DNA of 64,000 bases, taken from contig CAVRDK010000005.1 of NCBI GenBank assembly GCA_963719855.1, positions 99,781 through 163,780 of the forward strand, in the 5' to 3' direction. The stretch is from CAIQPV01 sp963719855. GTDB lineage: Bacteria; Pseudomonadota; Gammaproteobacteria; Burkholderiales; Gallionellaceae. This document shows positions 27,366 to 37,461 of the stretch, piece after piece (positions within the stretch are counted from its first letter, which is position 1; each line of letters starts with the position of its first letter). The translations under genes were made by a program, and so were the position numbers. Under the pieces are notes generated by a model. That model had not been told where the DNA came from, did not search any database, and saw only the letters and a list, made by a program, of their open reading frames with translations.

Positions 27366-27411
27366 AACGTTAGGTTCCCATTATTCTGAGGTAATTCAAC
27401 GGGGGGGCAGC

Positions 27412-27669
27412 ATGAAGAAACTGAAAAATGAAGCAGCCTTGTTTAAAGAAGCGTTACTCGCAGGTGTGAAATATGCGGAAGGGCGCGGCGTGGTCGAGTT
27501 TGAAGCAACTGATTCGGCGAGCGAGAAGCTGTTATACATCTACAGGCTTCTGGTTTACGATAAAGTCATTCAACCCTTACCGGAAGATCAGGTCGCCGAG
27601 AAGACTTTGCGGCACAAACTTGCAATCTGGTATGCAAAACAATTGCCCCAAGATCATCCGCTTTTATAA
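27412..27669 (+). CDS. Small conserved protein, DUF5062-like
   Basis: 85 residues, soluble and mostly helical. It opens MKKLKNEAALFKEALLAG and ends in YAKQLPQDHPLL, which I recall as the pattern of the DUF5062 family of small gammaproteobacterial proteins with no known function; the match is from memory. A G-rich stretch upstream (GGGGGGGCAGC) may serve as ribosome binding site. It follows the MFS gene by 46 bases on the same strand and could share its transcript. Confidence 0.65.
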   Translation: MKKLKNEAALFKEALLAGVKYAEGRGVVEFEATDSASEKLLYIYRLLVYDKVIQPLPEDQVAEKTLRHKLAIWYAKQLPQDHPLL

Positions 27670-27826
27670 AGGACATCTCTAAACCTGCTCTGGGACTTTT
27701 GGTGCGAGATTGAGATTTGCAGGTCAATACATCTCTGGGTGTGAAACATCCGGGTTAAAGGCTACCCTACACGGAAACTTCGTTTCCCGCGTCTTACAGT
27801 TGGGTGAACTCAGAATTTTTGAGGCA

Positions 27827-29119
27827 CTATGTTTTGAAATGGCTTACCAATTCGCGCAGAACGCCGACCAGTTCTTCCATGTGGTGCGTGGCTTCGGTAT
27901 TTTCCTGGATTGCCGACTTGTTCGCTTCAGCCATTTGCGCAATTCTTTCCACGTTCTGGGCTATTTCGTGGCTGGCTGTTTTTTGCTCATTCACGGACAT
28001 GGCGATATTGTCCACGCCCTGTGTTGACTGTGCCACTGACTTATTGGCCTCGCCCAATACCATGGCGACGTTTTCCAGGTAATCCTGACTGGTTTGCAAT
28101 GACTTCTGGCTATTCTGGATCGCGTTTGCCACAGCGGTTGATTGCGAGCCGAGCGTCATCGTGACCTGATCAATCTGGCTGGCGGATTGCGCCGATTTTT
28201 CAGCCAGTTTACGCACTTCGTCTGCCACCACGGCAAATCCGCGCCCCTGCTCGCCTGCCCGTGCTGCTTCAATCGCGGCATTGAGCGCCAACAGATTGGT
28301 CTGTTCCGCAATGTCCTTGACCTGCTGCGTCATATTGGTAATAGCTTCCGTGCTAAGGATAAATTCAGACACCGATGCGGCGATTTCCTCCACGGAAGAC
28401 TCAACTATGGTGATTTCCCCAATCAATTCGGACAGGCTTACGTTACCTTTTTCGGTGTGTTCCATCCCATCCCGGGAAATCTGTTTTACATTGTCGGCAT
28501 TTTCCGCGACTGAACTGATACTGACGACCATCTCCTCAACCGCAGTAGCCGTGGCTTCAGCCGCTTCGCTCTGCTGGTTGGAGCCGCTGGTAACCATGCC
28601 TGCCGTGTCGGAAAGCCTGGACGCAGTAGTGCAGACTTCCGACGTAATATTGTTGACCTTGGCGATAATGCCACCGATGTCGATGCGAATTTGCTCCGCG
28701 CTGACCGCGATTTTGCCGAGTTCATCTGCCGTGGTACAAGAGATGGCGGATGAAAAATCGCCCTTAGCGAGCCTGTCCAGATCACGAACCAATTGGTTTG
28801 CGGGGTTCAGGATATTTTTCTGTACCAGCCATAAGAAGGCGAAGAACGCTATAACTATGGCAACTGCCATCAGCCCGAGGCTGATCATGATGCCGTTCTG
28901 GGCGCTTGCCATGGTTTCTTTAATCTGGATTTTGGGAGCTTGTGAAGCAGCTTGAGTCTGTTGCCCTGCATTCTGGTAAGCGACCACTTCCTGCTCGAGC
29001 AATTGAATGTTGCCCCAAGCAAGCCATAGTCCGAGCAGAGAGGCAGCAAGAAGGAGTGTTGTCCCGGTTCCTGATATCAGGAACAGTTTGTTGCGAATAC
29101 TGCCATTAATCCAGTTCAT
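27827..29119 (-). CDS. Methyl-accepting chemotaxis protein with minimal periplasmic domain
   Basis: 430 residues. Transmembrane helices are at about 13-33 and 75-97, leaving only about 40 residues outside, far less than a Cache or four-helix sensor domain. A HAMP region follows (LDRLAKGDFSSAIS), then the signalling domain with the conserved tip DIAEQTNLLALNAAIEAARA near residue 275 and GRGFAVVADEVRKLAE. The receptor probably senses through the membrane, by redox or through another protein. A good ribosome binding site (AAGGAGAG) precedes the ATG. No che genes are nearby. Confidence 0.9.
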   Translation of the reverse strand: MNWINGSIRNKLFLISGTGTTLLLAASLLGLWLAWGNIQLLEQEVVAYQNAGQQTQAASQAPKIQIKETMASAQNGIMISLGLMAVAIVIAFFAFLWLVQKNILNPANQLVRDLDRLAKGDFSSAISCTTADELGKIAVSAEQIRIDIGGIIAKVNNITSEVCTTASRLSDTAGMVTSGSNQQSEAAEATATAVEEMVVSISSVAENADNVKQISRDGMEHTEKGNVSLSELIGEITIVESSVEEIAASVSEFILSTEAITNMTQQVKDIAEQTNLLALNAAIEAARAGEQGRGFAVVADEVRKLAEKSAQSASQIDQVTMTLGSQSTAVANAIQNSQKSLQTSQDYLENVAMVLGEANKSVAQSTQGVDNIAMSVNEQKTASHEIAQNVERIAQMAEANKSAIQENTEATHHMEELVGVLRELVSHFKT

Positions 29120-29809
29120 GAGTGCTCTCCTTTGTGCAGATTTATAATTATTTTATGTGCAGACAAAAAATGTTCATGCCATCTACGGCATGTGCGCAGA
29201 CATACGGCCAACCTGATGCCAGAAGGTGTGCTACGCATGCTGATATCATACTCGCTTTGCAGGCCGAGCCACTTTTCCAAGGATATCTGTCTCCATGTTT
29301 TGCTATCGGCCAAAACTAAATTTAATTTAGGGTTCCTCTAAAGATTTACCTTTCATTCCAACTGAAGGAGCTTCTTGGGTACGTTGCGGAAGTGGGGTAA
29401 TACCAATTCCCCTTCAATAGTGATGTATTGGTCTGTGAAACTTTTAGCCGGGAGGCCGCTCCCACGAAACATTATTTCCGTATTAAATTGGAAGTGGGGC
29501 AAGCAAGCCGCGAAGCGGATGTTCGCAAAATCAGCCCTTTAATGATGCGGGGCAAGCCAGTTTGGCATACCTCTGCCTTTCCACGGTATCACCGAAATGC
29601 AACGCCTCCTTGCCAGCGTCCTAAGCTTGTTGGGCTGATGGCATAGGGCAAACGCTGATGTTTTAAAACGCCTGTTTCTGTCAGAATGTGTATCGTTTGC
29701 CATAACTTCATGCTGATGGGCTGCCAAGTAAGCCCGTCACGGCAACGCATAACTAGCGGTGGCATGCGGTAATGTGCTATAAAACCGTATCGTAATAAGG
29801 AGTTCGCAC
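29120..29809. other. 690-base gene-free region between the MCP and hybrid kinase genes
   Basis: No convincing coding frame or RNA gene is seen. CTAAATTTAATTTAG at 29316-29330 is a perfect palindrome of the operator type. The region must hold the divergent promoters of both signalling genes. Confidence 0.4.
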
Positions 29810-32800
29810 ATGCCCACTGACCACGCTCCCGACTCTACTGTGTGGGCAACCAGACTCGTGCCTCCGGTTGCGCTTCTGGCGATGGTCATGGGCGTCATGG
29901 TGCTTGTCGGCTGGGCATTTGATATCGCCGCGCTGAAAAGCGTCTTGCCAGGCTGGGTTTCCATGAAGGCGAACACCGCCGTCTGTTTCATCCTGACGGG
30001 GGGCGCGCTGTTGTTGACGGTCCGTCCGCTCTCAATTTTTAATCCACAACGAGCACTTTTACTCTCTCGTCTTGCTCGGCTTTGCGGCTTGCTGGTTAGC
30101 CTGTTTGGCGTATTGTCGCTGGCTGAATATATTTTCGGTTGGAATCTCGGCATTGACCAGTGGCTATTTGTGGAGCCGACCGGCACGGTGGGCACGTCGA
30201 ATCCGGGGCGGATGGCGCCGGAGACGGCGTTGTGTTTTGTGTTACTGACGGCAGCGTTGTGGATCATCGGTGGTTCGCGCAAGACCCGCTGGACAATCCT
30301 CACGTCGGTAAACTGCGGCCTGCTTGTGGCGGCTCTCGCGCTGGCGGCGGTGCAGTCGTATTTTACGCCGGGTCTCGGCCCATACGGATGGTTTGGCCTC
30401 ACCATCATGGCGATGCACACTGCCATATTGTTCGCAATACTGGGTATGGCCGTCATTGCAATTAGTTGGCAGCCGGATGTTTTGCCGTGGTCGCTCAGCG
30501 GACGCACCACAACGGCGCTTGTCTGCGGCATGACACTGCTGGTGTTCGTCGGTCTCAACACTAACCGCAGCCAATTCTGGATAAAAGAGAAAACCAACCA
30601 GATCGCGTACAGCGAAGAAGTACTGAGTAATATCTTGAGCATTCAGCTTGAACTTACCGAGGCTCAAGCCCATAACCGTGGCTACATCATCACTGGCGAC
30701 AAACAGTTTTTGAATTCCTATCTTGAGGACATTAGCGACTACCGCAAAAGAATGGGTGCATTTCGCCAATTCTTCGCCAGCGATCCAGATCAAAAGCAAC
30801 AGTTATCCTTGATCGAGAAGGATGCCGATTTGTTGCAGCGGTGGTCACAGCAATTCATTGATACCCCGCGAACCGACATGAGCATTACTGCCCACAACAA
30901 GATGGTAGTTCAGGGTGATGCCATGTTGGATCGCATTCATATCACATTTGATCAGATTAAAAGCAAGCATCAGCAGCACATCAGCGAATTGAAGCAAGAA
31001 TTGGGAAGCTTGACACGAACCTCATTTGTCAGCATTGCCTCCAGTACGTTCGCCAGCCTGCTGATTTTTCTTGTTGCGATATTCAGGCTCAACTTTGCCG
31101 TGAACGAACGTAAGCTCTCAGAGATAAACTTGAGTGAAAGTGAAGAGCGTTATAGCTTCCTGTTTGAAAATATGCTTGAAGGCTACGCGTATTGCAGAAT
31201 ACTGTTTGAGCATGGCACGCCGGTGGATTTTATCTACCTCAACGTCAACGACGCATTCGAAAAAATTACCGGGCTGAAGGATGTGGCAGGAAAAAAAGTC
31301 ACTGAGGTTATTTCGGGCATACGCACAACGAACCCGGAGTTATTTGAGCTCTATGGTCGGGTAGCCTTGACCGGTCAGTCGGAAAAATTTGAGACGTATG
31401 TGGATGAGCTGGGAATCTGGTTTTCCATTACCGTCTATAGTCCGTGTAAGGAATATTTTATCGCTATGTTTGAAAATATCACCGAACGCAAGCGCGCGGA
31501 AGAGTCGCTGAAAAGTATGGCAGTGAAATACCGTACCATGTTCGAATCATCTTCCGAAGCGTTCTTGCTGAAAGATGAGAAAGGCTTTATAGACTGCAAC
31601 TCGGCCACTCTGCAGATGTTTGGCGGTATCACGCGCGACGAGTTCATCGGCAAACATCCTGCCGATCTTTCCCCGCCCACCCAGCCCGGTGGCGAAGATT
31701 CGATGATACTGTCCAAGGAATACATCGCCAAAGCTTTCAAGGACGGCAATATTCAGTTCGAATGGATGCATCGTCGGTACGATGGCACCGAGTTTCCCGC
31801 CGAGGTGTTGCTGACCGCCATGGAACTGGAGGGCAAGCCGGTGCTGCAAGCCACGGTGCGCGACATCACCGAGCGCAAATGGGCGCAGGCTTCAGAGGAG
31901 CGCTACCGCCGTCTTTTCGAAACGGCCAGGGACGGCATTTTAATTCTGGATTACGAGACCGGTATGGTTGTGGATGCGAACCATTTCATGTTTGAGTTGC
32001 TGGGCTACTCGCATGAAGAATTCCTCCAGAAGCACATCTGGGATCTGCGTTCCTTAAAAAATGCCGTGGCAAGCAAGGAAAAATTCCAGGAGTTGCAGCA
32101 GAAAGGTTATGCGCGCTATGAAGACATTCCGCTGGAAACTGAATATGGCAAAACAGTACGTGTGGAGTTTGTCAGCAATGTTTATCTGGTGGGCAACACC
32201 AAGGTAATCCAGTGCAATATTCGTGACATCACGAAAAGGAAGAGTGCAGAGGATAACTTGCGCAAGCTCTCGCTGGCGGTAGAACAAAGTCCCAGTTCCA
32301 TCGTGATCACCGGCATCGATGGAAGCATCGAATATGTCAACGAGGCATTTTTCAAGACGACCGGCTACAGCAGGGAAGAGGCCATCGGTCAGAACCCGCG
32401 CATGCTGCATTCCGGCAAGACTCCAAAGGCAAGCTATGACGATATGTGGGCGCACCTGGCCCGTGGCGAGTCATGGAAAGGCGAATTCATCAACCGGCGC
32501 AAGGACGGCACCGAATATACCGAATTGGTGTGGGTTTCGCCGGTGCGCCAGGCCGATGGACGTGTAACCAACTATCTGGCCATCAAGGAGGACATTACCG
32601 AACTCAAGGGGATAAATCAGGTGTTGGGCGAGAAAGAAGCCTATTTGCACGCCTTGGTGGGAAGCATACCCGACCTGATTTGGGTGAAGGATACGGAAGG
32701 TGTCTATCTGAGCTGCAACCCGACTTTCGAGCGCTTCGTGGGCGCAAAAGAAGCGGACATCATCGGCAAATCGGATTACGATTTTGTGGACAAGGAACTG

Positions 32801-35125
32801 GCAGGCTCCTTCCGCGAGCATGACCGCAAGGCTATGGCGGCGGACAAGCCTAAACGCAACGAGGAATGGGTGCGCTTCACCGATGACGGCCATCACGCCC
32901 TGCTGGAAACCATCAGAACACCGATGCACGATGCTGATGGCAAGCTAATAGGCGTGCTGGGTATCGCGCGGGATATCACCGAGCGCATGCAGATGGAGGC
33001 CGAGGTCGTTAACCTCAACGTTGAATTGGAAAGCAAAGTGACGGCACGCACCGCCGATCTGGAGCGTGCCCGGCTTGAGGCCGAACAAGCCAACCGCGCC
33101 AAGTCGGCTTTCCTCGCCACCATGAGCCACGAAATCCGCACGCCGATGAACGGCGTGGTCGGCATGATCGACGTGTTGCAGCAGAGCAGCCTGAATGGCT
33201 CGCAGATGGAGATGACTAATATCATTCATGATTCGGCATTTGCACTGCTGGCTATCATTGATGATATTCTCGATTTTTCCAAGATCGAGGCTGGCAAGCT
33301 CCAGATTGACATTGCGCCAATGTCTGTCGCCGAGGTGGTGGAGAATACCTGCGAGACTCTGGCTTCCATGGCTTTAAAGAAAGGGACGGAGCTGACGTTG
33401 TTCACCGATCCGTTAATCCCCTCATCACTCATGGGCGATTCGGGGCGGGTGCGCCAGATACTGGTTAATCTGGCGAACAACGCCATAAAATTCTCCAGCG
33501 GGCAGCAGCGGCAGGGAAAGGTATCGGTGCGCGCCATGTTGTATAAAACCACACCGGAACAGGTTACGCTGAAATTTATCGTGACCGACAACGGCATCGG
33601 CATCGATAAAGAAACTCAGAAACGGCTGTTCTCTGTATTCACTCAGGCCGACTCTTCCACTACCCGGACTTTTGGCGGAACCGGGCTGGGGCTGGCCATC
33701 TCGCGACAGTTGGCAAATATCATGGGCGGCGAGATTTCGGTGCAGAGCGAACCGGGCAAAGGCTCGAAATTCATCGTGCGCCTGCCTTTCGACTTGCCAC
33801 CGGAACAACCGAATACCCTCGTGGCGCCCTCTTTGGTCGAAGATCTGTCCTGCCTGGTGGTGGGCGTTGCAAAGAGTCTGGCCGATGATCTTGCCGTCTA
33901 TCTGGTGCAAGGTGACGCAATGGTCAAACGGTCGCCGGATATCGCTGACGCACAACAATGGATAGCCAGCCGCCCATCCGGCCTGTATGTCGTGGTCATC
34001 GACACGGCGGGTAACAAAGTGCCGTTGGATGAATTGCGCGCCGCTGTCAATGCCCAGCAAAATGTGGACATGCGTTTCGTCGTCATCGGGCGCGGCGGAC
34101 GCAGGCAATACCGGGTTGTGGCAGATGGCCATGTCGAACTGGATGCCGAGGTGATGCTTCGCCGCACATTTCTGGAGGCGGTGGAGGTTGCCGCCGGGAG
34201 GGTCAAACAGCCTGACTGGGAAGGCTTGTCCGGCGAAGCCAGAGCACTCGCGCCGCCGTCGCGCGAGGAAGCGCGCCAACGGGGCCACCTGATCCTGATC
34301 GCCGAAGACAATGAGATCAATCAGAAAGTTCTTGTGCAACAGCTCATGCTGATCGGGCGGGCAGGCGACATCGCCAACAATGGCCGCGAGGCATTTGAAC
34401 TCTGGCAGAAGGGCGGTTACGGCCTCCTGCTTACTGATCTGCACATGCCGGAGATGGACGGCTACGAGCTGACCGCCGCTATCCGTGCTGCCGAAAAAGC
34501 CGGAGCCGGTGAAATGGGCAAGCCCCGCCTGCCGATCATCGCCATTACCGCCAATGCGCTCAAAGGCGAAGCCGATCGTTGCCGAGCTATTGGCATGGAC
34601 GATTACCTGAGCAAGCCGGTGCAATTGGTCAACCTGAAAGCGAAGATAACTAAATGGCTGCCTGCTGTTTCTTCTGACCCGATAGCGGCTGAAGTTACAT
34701 CAATCCCACATAGTCAGTCCCGTAGCCCGCATGATAATGCGGGAAATGCTCCCGGATTTCATCCGGGCTACATTGCTGAATCCGCTATTACGGCACCCGT
34801 CCCGGTAGACGTAAACGTACTCAAGGCATTGATCGGAGACGACGAGGCGATGGTCCGCGAATTCCTGTATGACTTCCGCCTCAGCGCGGCGAAGATAGCG
34901 GTGGAGTTGCGCACCGCCTGCGCAGCGGGTCAGGCAACAGTTGCCGGAGCACATGCCCACAAGCTCAAGTCCTCATCCCGCTCGGTGGGTGCGCTGGCGC
35001 TGGGCGAGTTATGTGCCGGGATGGAGAAGGCGGGCAAGGACGGCGATATGGCAGCACTGGCGGTGTTGTTGCCCGAGTTCGAGCAGGAATTGGCAAAAGT
35101 AGAAGAATATCTTGACGGGTATTGA
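29810..35125 (+). CDS. Hybrid sensor histidine kinase with CHASE3, five PAS, receiver and HPt domains
   Basis: 1771 residues. Seven or so transmembrane helices (about 15-220) are followed by a CHASE3-like helical sensor (about 250-400) and another helix at 407-427. Five PAS domains run from 445 to about 1060, several ending in ITERK-type linkers. The kinase has the H-box SHEIRTPMN (H1107), the N- and G-boxes, and then a degenerate receiver-like stretch, a full receiver with D1543 in TDLHMPEMDG, and an HPt with AHKLKSSS (H1717). This is a complete phosphorelay on one chain. A palindromic repeat (34722-34771) is translated in the linker before the HPt. Two response regulators follow, the obvious partners. 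An AAGGAG ribosome binding site is present. Confidence 0.9.
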   Translation: MPTDHAPDSTVWATRLVPPVALLAMVMGVMVLVGWAFDIAALKSVLPGWVSMKANTAVCFILTGGALLLTVRPLSIFNPQRALLLSRLARLCGLLVSLFGVLSLAEYIFGWNLGIDQWLFVEPTGTVGTSNPGRMAPETALCFVLLTAALWIIGGSRKTRWTILTSVNCGLLVAALALAAVQSYFTPGLGPYGWFGLTIMAMHTAILFAILGMAVIAISWQPDVLPWSLSGRTTTALVCGMTLLVFVGLNTNRSQFWIKEKTNQIAYSEEVLSNILSIQLELTEAQAHNRGYIITGDKQFLNSYLEDISDYRKRMGAFRQFFASDPDQKQQLSLIEKDADLLQRWSQQFIDTPRTDMSITAHNKMVVQGDAMLDRIHITFDQIKSKHQQHISELKQELGSLTRTSFVSIASSTFASLLIFLVAIFRLNFAVNERKLSEINLSESEERYSFLFENMLEGYAYCRILFEHGTPVDFIYLNVNDAFEKITGLKDVAGKKVTEVISGIRTTNPELFELYGRVALTGQSEKFETYVDELGIWFSITVYSPCKEYFIAMFENITERKRAEESLKSMAVKYRTMFESSSEAFLLKDEKGFIDCNSATLQMFGGITRDEFIGKHPADLSPPTQPGGEDSMILSKEYIAKAFKDGNIQFEWMHRRYDGTEFPAEVLLTAMELEGKPVLQATVRDITERKWAQASEERYRRLFETARDGILILDYETGMVVDANHFMFELLGYSHEEFLQKHIWDLRSLKNAVASKEKFQELQQKGYARYEDIPLETEYGKTVRVEFVSNVYLVGNTKVIQCNIRDITKRKSAEDNLRKLSLAVEQSPSSIVITGIDGSIEYVNEAFFKTTGYSREEAIGQNPRMLHSGKTPKASYDDMWAHLARGESWKGEFINRRKDGTEYTELVWVSPVRQADGRVTNYLAIKEDITELKGINQVLGEKEAYLHALVGSIPDLIWVKDTEGVYLSCNPTFERFVGAKEADIIGKSDYDFVDKELAGSFREHDRKAMAADKPKRNEEWVRFTDDGHHALLETIRTPMHDADGKLIGVLGIARDITERMQMEAEVVNLNVELESKVTARTADLERARLEAEQANRAKSAFLATMSHEIRTPMNGVVGMIDVLQQSSLNGSQMEMTNIIHDSAFALLAIIDDILDFSKIEAGKLQIDIAPMSVAEVVENTCETLASMALKKGTELTLFTDPLIPSSLMGDSGRVRQILVNLANNAIKFSSGQQRQGKVSVRAMLYKTTPEQVTLKFIVTDNGIGIDKETQKRLFSVFTQADSSTTRTFGGTGLGLAISRQLANIMGGEISVQSEPGKGSKFIVRLPFDLPPEQPNTLVAPSLVEDLSCLVVGVAKSLADDLAVYLVQGDAMVKRSPDIADAQQWIASRPSGLYVVVIDTAGNKVPLDELRAAVNAQQNVDMRFVVIGRGGRRQYRVVADGHVELDAEVMLRRTFLEAVEVAAGRVKQPDWEGLSGEARALAPPSREEARQRGHLILIAEDNEINQKVLVQQLMLIGRAGDIANNGREAFELWQKGGYGLLLTDLHMPEMDGYELTAAIRAAEKAGAGEMGKPRLPIIAITANALKGEADRCRAIGMDDYLSKPVQLVNLKAKITKWLPAVSSDPIAAEVTSIPHSQSRSPHDNAGNAPGFHPGYIAESAITAPVPVDVNVLKALIGDDEAMVREFLYDFRLSAAKIAVELRTACAAGQATVAGAHAHKLKSSSRSVGALALGELCAGMEKAGKDGDMAALAVLLPEFEQELAKVEEYLDGY
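34722..34771. repeat. GTAGCCCG...CGGGCTAC palindromic repeat captured in the hybrid kinase
   Basis: The ends GTAGCCCG and CGGGCTAC are inverted, and two inner hairpins, CCCGCATGATAATGCGGG and CCCGGATTTCATCCGGG, lie between them. Sequences of this type are common intergenic repeats in proteobacteria. Here it codes for residues about 1638-1654 (RSPHDNAGNAPGFHPGY), in the linker between receiver and HPt. Confidence 0.8.
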
Positions 35126-35176
35126 AAGCTATATTCGGCACAGGACATCAACGAATTTACGAGAGGGAAATTTATT

Positions 35177-36379
35177 ATGAACCAGCACACTGACCAAATT
35201 CTGGTACTCGACGACGATGCTTTTACGCTCAAGCTGCTCGCCCGTATGCTGGCAAATTTGGACTACAACTCGGTTACGCTCTGCGATAGCGGGCGTGTTG
35301 CGCTGGAACAGATCGATAGTCCGGTTAATCGACCGGATATGATCCTGCTTGACCTGAACATGCCGGAAATGGATGGAATCGAATTCGTGCGTCACTTGGC
35401 CGAGCGCCACTACACGGGCAGTCTCATCCTGTTCAGCGGTGAAGATGATCACATGCTGCAGGCTGCCGAGAATCTGGTGCAGTTGCATGCAATCAAGGTT
35501 TCCGGTAGCTTGCGCAAGCCTGTTACGCCGGAAAAGCTGGCGGCGTTGCTCGAAAAGTGGGCATCATCCACGCAAGCCGGCGCGCAGGAGGTTGTAAAGG
35601 TTCACAGCGCAAACGAACTGCGTGCGGCCATTGACAACGGCGAGTTGCTCAATTATTACCAGCCTAAGGTGGAACCTGCGACCGGCTGGGTGATGGGTGT
35701 GGAAACCCTGGTGCGCTGGCGCCACCCTCATGATGGCATGGTGCTTCCCTGTGAGTTTATTGGCGTGGCAGAAACACATGGCCTGATCGACGATTTGACC
35801 CGGGTGGTGCTGGCAGGTGCACTGGCGCAGGCTAAAACTTGGCAAGAATCGGGGCTGTCGTTGCAGCTGGCCGTCAACGTGTCAATAGACAATCTAGCCT
35901 CACCGGATTTTGCGGATTTCGTTGCCACGCTTGCGGCAGAGGCAGGCATAGAGCCGCAAAAGGTGGTGCTGGAAGTGTCGGAAAGCCGCATTCCGATGAA
36001 TGATATGAGCGTGCCGCTGGAAACATTGACCCGCTTGCGCTTGAAGCGGTTTCACCTTTCAATCGACGAGTTCGGCACCGGACATTCCTCACTGACCCAG
36101 TTGCGCGGCATCCCATTCGATGAACTCAAGATCGACCAAAGTATTGTGCATGGCGCCTGGTCTAACAAGAAGGTGCAGGCGAAGTACGATGCTTGTCTGG
36201 CTATAGCAAGGCAGTTGGAGATGGAAGTCGTGGCTGTAGGTGTGGAAGATGTAAACGACTGGGATTATCTGCGCCACACGGGGTGCGATCTTGCTCAGGG
36301 TTATTTTATTGCCAAGCCCATGCACGCCGCTGAACTGCCCGGCTGGATTGAAACCTGGCAAGCACGGATGCGGGAATAA
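35177..36379 (+). CDS. Response regulator with receiver and degenerate EAL domain
   Basis: 400 residues. The receiver has the acidic pocket LDDDAF, phosphoacceptor D59 in LLDLNMPEMDG, and the K in LRKPVTPEK. The EAL domain (about 150-395) keeps NYYQPKV, NVS, QGYF and KID, but the signature is ETL rather than EAL, DDFG has become DEFG, and the EGVE loop reads VGVED. Loss of those metal and catalytic residues suggests weak or no c-di-GMP hydrolysis; it may instead bind c-di-GMP or a partner. It lies directly after the hybrid kinase, whose HPt could phosphorylate it. The ribosome binding site is GAGAGGG. Confidence 0.9.
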   Translation: MNQHTDQILVLDDDAFTLKLLARMLANLDYNSVTLCDSGRVALEQIDSPVNRPDMILLDLNMPEMDGIEFVRHLAERHYTGSLILFSGEDDHMLQAAENLVQLHAIKVSGSLRKPVTPEKLAALLEKWASSTQAGAQEVVKVHSANELRAAIDNGELLNYYQPKVEPATGWVMGVETLVRWRHPHDGMVLPCEFIGVAETHGLIDDLTRVVLAGALAQAKTWQESGLSLQLAVNVSIDNLASPDFADFVATLAAEAGIEPQKVVLEVSESRIPMNDMSVPLETLTRLRLKRFHLSIDEFGTGHSSLTQLRGIPFDELKIDQSIVHGAWSNKKVQAKYDACLAIARQLEMEVVAVGVEDVNDWDYLRHTGCDLAQGYFIAKPMHAAELPGWIETWQARMRE

Positions 36380-36439
36380 CTCCAAGTTTGCAACCGTGAA
36401 AATATTTTTGCAGGGTCATTATTAAGGAAGCAATCCGCC

Positions 36440-37363
36440 ATGAACACTCCAAAATCAACTGCCGCCACAATCCTGATCGCCACAGACATCGTTGGTGATG
36501 CCGCGTTGGTGAAGAATATGCTGAACGAGGAATTCGATCATGTCTTTACTTCCACCGATCCGGCACAGGCAGTAGCTGACTTCGAGCAGCATCGACCCGA
36601 CGTGCTGGTTCTGGCCTTCAACGAGTTGGAAAAATCGGAGCGTTACTATCTGGGGTTATACCGTTTGTGTCCAAATTTACATCAGCATCCCCACCACAGC
36701 GTGATCCTGTGCGGCAAGGATGAAGTGAAGCGGGCTTATGAGCTATGCATGAAGGAATATTTTGACGATTACATTCTGTTCTGGCCGATGACCTTTGACT
36801 CATCGCGGTTGCTTATGTCAGTACATAATGCACTGCGCGATTTGGCATTGCTCGTACCCGGTGAGCCGGTGGCGGAGGTCGCTCAACCCCAGAATCCGTG
36901 GACGCAGAAAGTGAAGCAGGAACGCGAGTTATTGCAGGAATCAGCCAGCGTCGCGAATACGATGGACGAGCGCATCCGGCCTACCGTGCTGGTGGTGGAC
37001 GACGACGAGTTCCAGCGCAAAATAATCGGCCAGATTCTGGGAGCGGAAAACTATCATCTCATTTTTGCCGGCGATGGTTTCGAAGCACTCAATCTTCTGC
37101 GCAAGACGCAGCCAGATGTCATTCTCATGGATGTCATGATGCCCAATATGGATGGCATGGAGACCACGCGGCGACTGAAGGCGGCACCCCAGTCCGCCAA
37201 AACGCCGGTAATCATGGTTACCGGCAAGAGCGAAGGGAAAGTCGTAGTTAACAGCCTGAAGGCCGGCGCGGTTGATTTCGTGGTAAAACCTTTCGACCGC
37301 GCTACCTTGGTTGCCAAGATAACTCGTGTGCTAGGCGCATCAACTCCGCCACCGCCACAGTAG
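36440..37363 (+). CDS. Tandem receiver protein with pseudo-receiver first domain
   Basis: 307 residues. The first domain (about 8-130) has the receiver fold but lacks the phosphoacceptor: the strand reads VLVLAFNE where Asp is expected, and no acidic pair stands near the start. The second domain (about 180-300) is complete: VLVVDDDEFQRK, D231 in LMDVMMPNMDG, T in VMVTGKSEG and K in VVKPFD. No output domain follows, so it may be a phosphate sink, an adaptor or a shuttle in the relay with the two genes before it. An AAGGAAG ribosome binding site lies upstream. The proline-rich end is STPPPPQ. Confidence 0.85.
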   Translation: MNTPKSTAATILIATDIVGDAALVKNMLNEEFDHVFTSTDPAQAVADFEQHRPDVLVLAFNELEKSERYYLGLYRLCPNLHQHPHHSVILCGKDEVKRAYELCMKEYFDDYILFWPMTFDSSRLLMSVHNALRDLALLVPGEPVAEVAQPQNPWTQKVKQERELLQESASVANTMDERIRPTVLVVDDDEFQRKIIGQILGAENYHLIFAGDGFEALNLLRKTQPDVILMDVMMPNMDGMETTRRLKAAPQSAKTPVIMVTGKSEGKVVVNSLKAGAVDFVVKPFDRATLVAKITRVLGASTPPPPQ

Positions 37364-37461
37364 CCTTGGTTGGGGAAAAACAGGTTGCGGGATATATAGT
37401 TGTGGTCAGGCGGGGCGTGGTTTAGAATGCGCGCTCTAAAATCAAGCTCAGGTTTCAATAC

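Noticed and set aside
27771..27790. Terminator hairpin after the DUF5062-like gene (CGGAAACTTCGTTTCCCG)
   Set aside because: The stem is short and no T-run follows on either strand, so termination is not supported.
29636..29670. Possible c-di-GMP riboswitch (AGGGCAAAC motif near 29645)
   Set aside because: The short motif resembles part of the GEMM-I core, but the second stem, the GGGACGCAAAGCC-like half and a terminator are absent.
33425..34624. Long minus-strand open frame opposite the hybrid kinase
   Set aside because: It is antisense to the conserved kinase and receiver domains, lacks a ribosome binding site and any family similarity.
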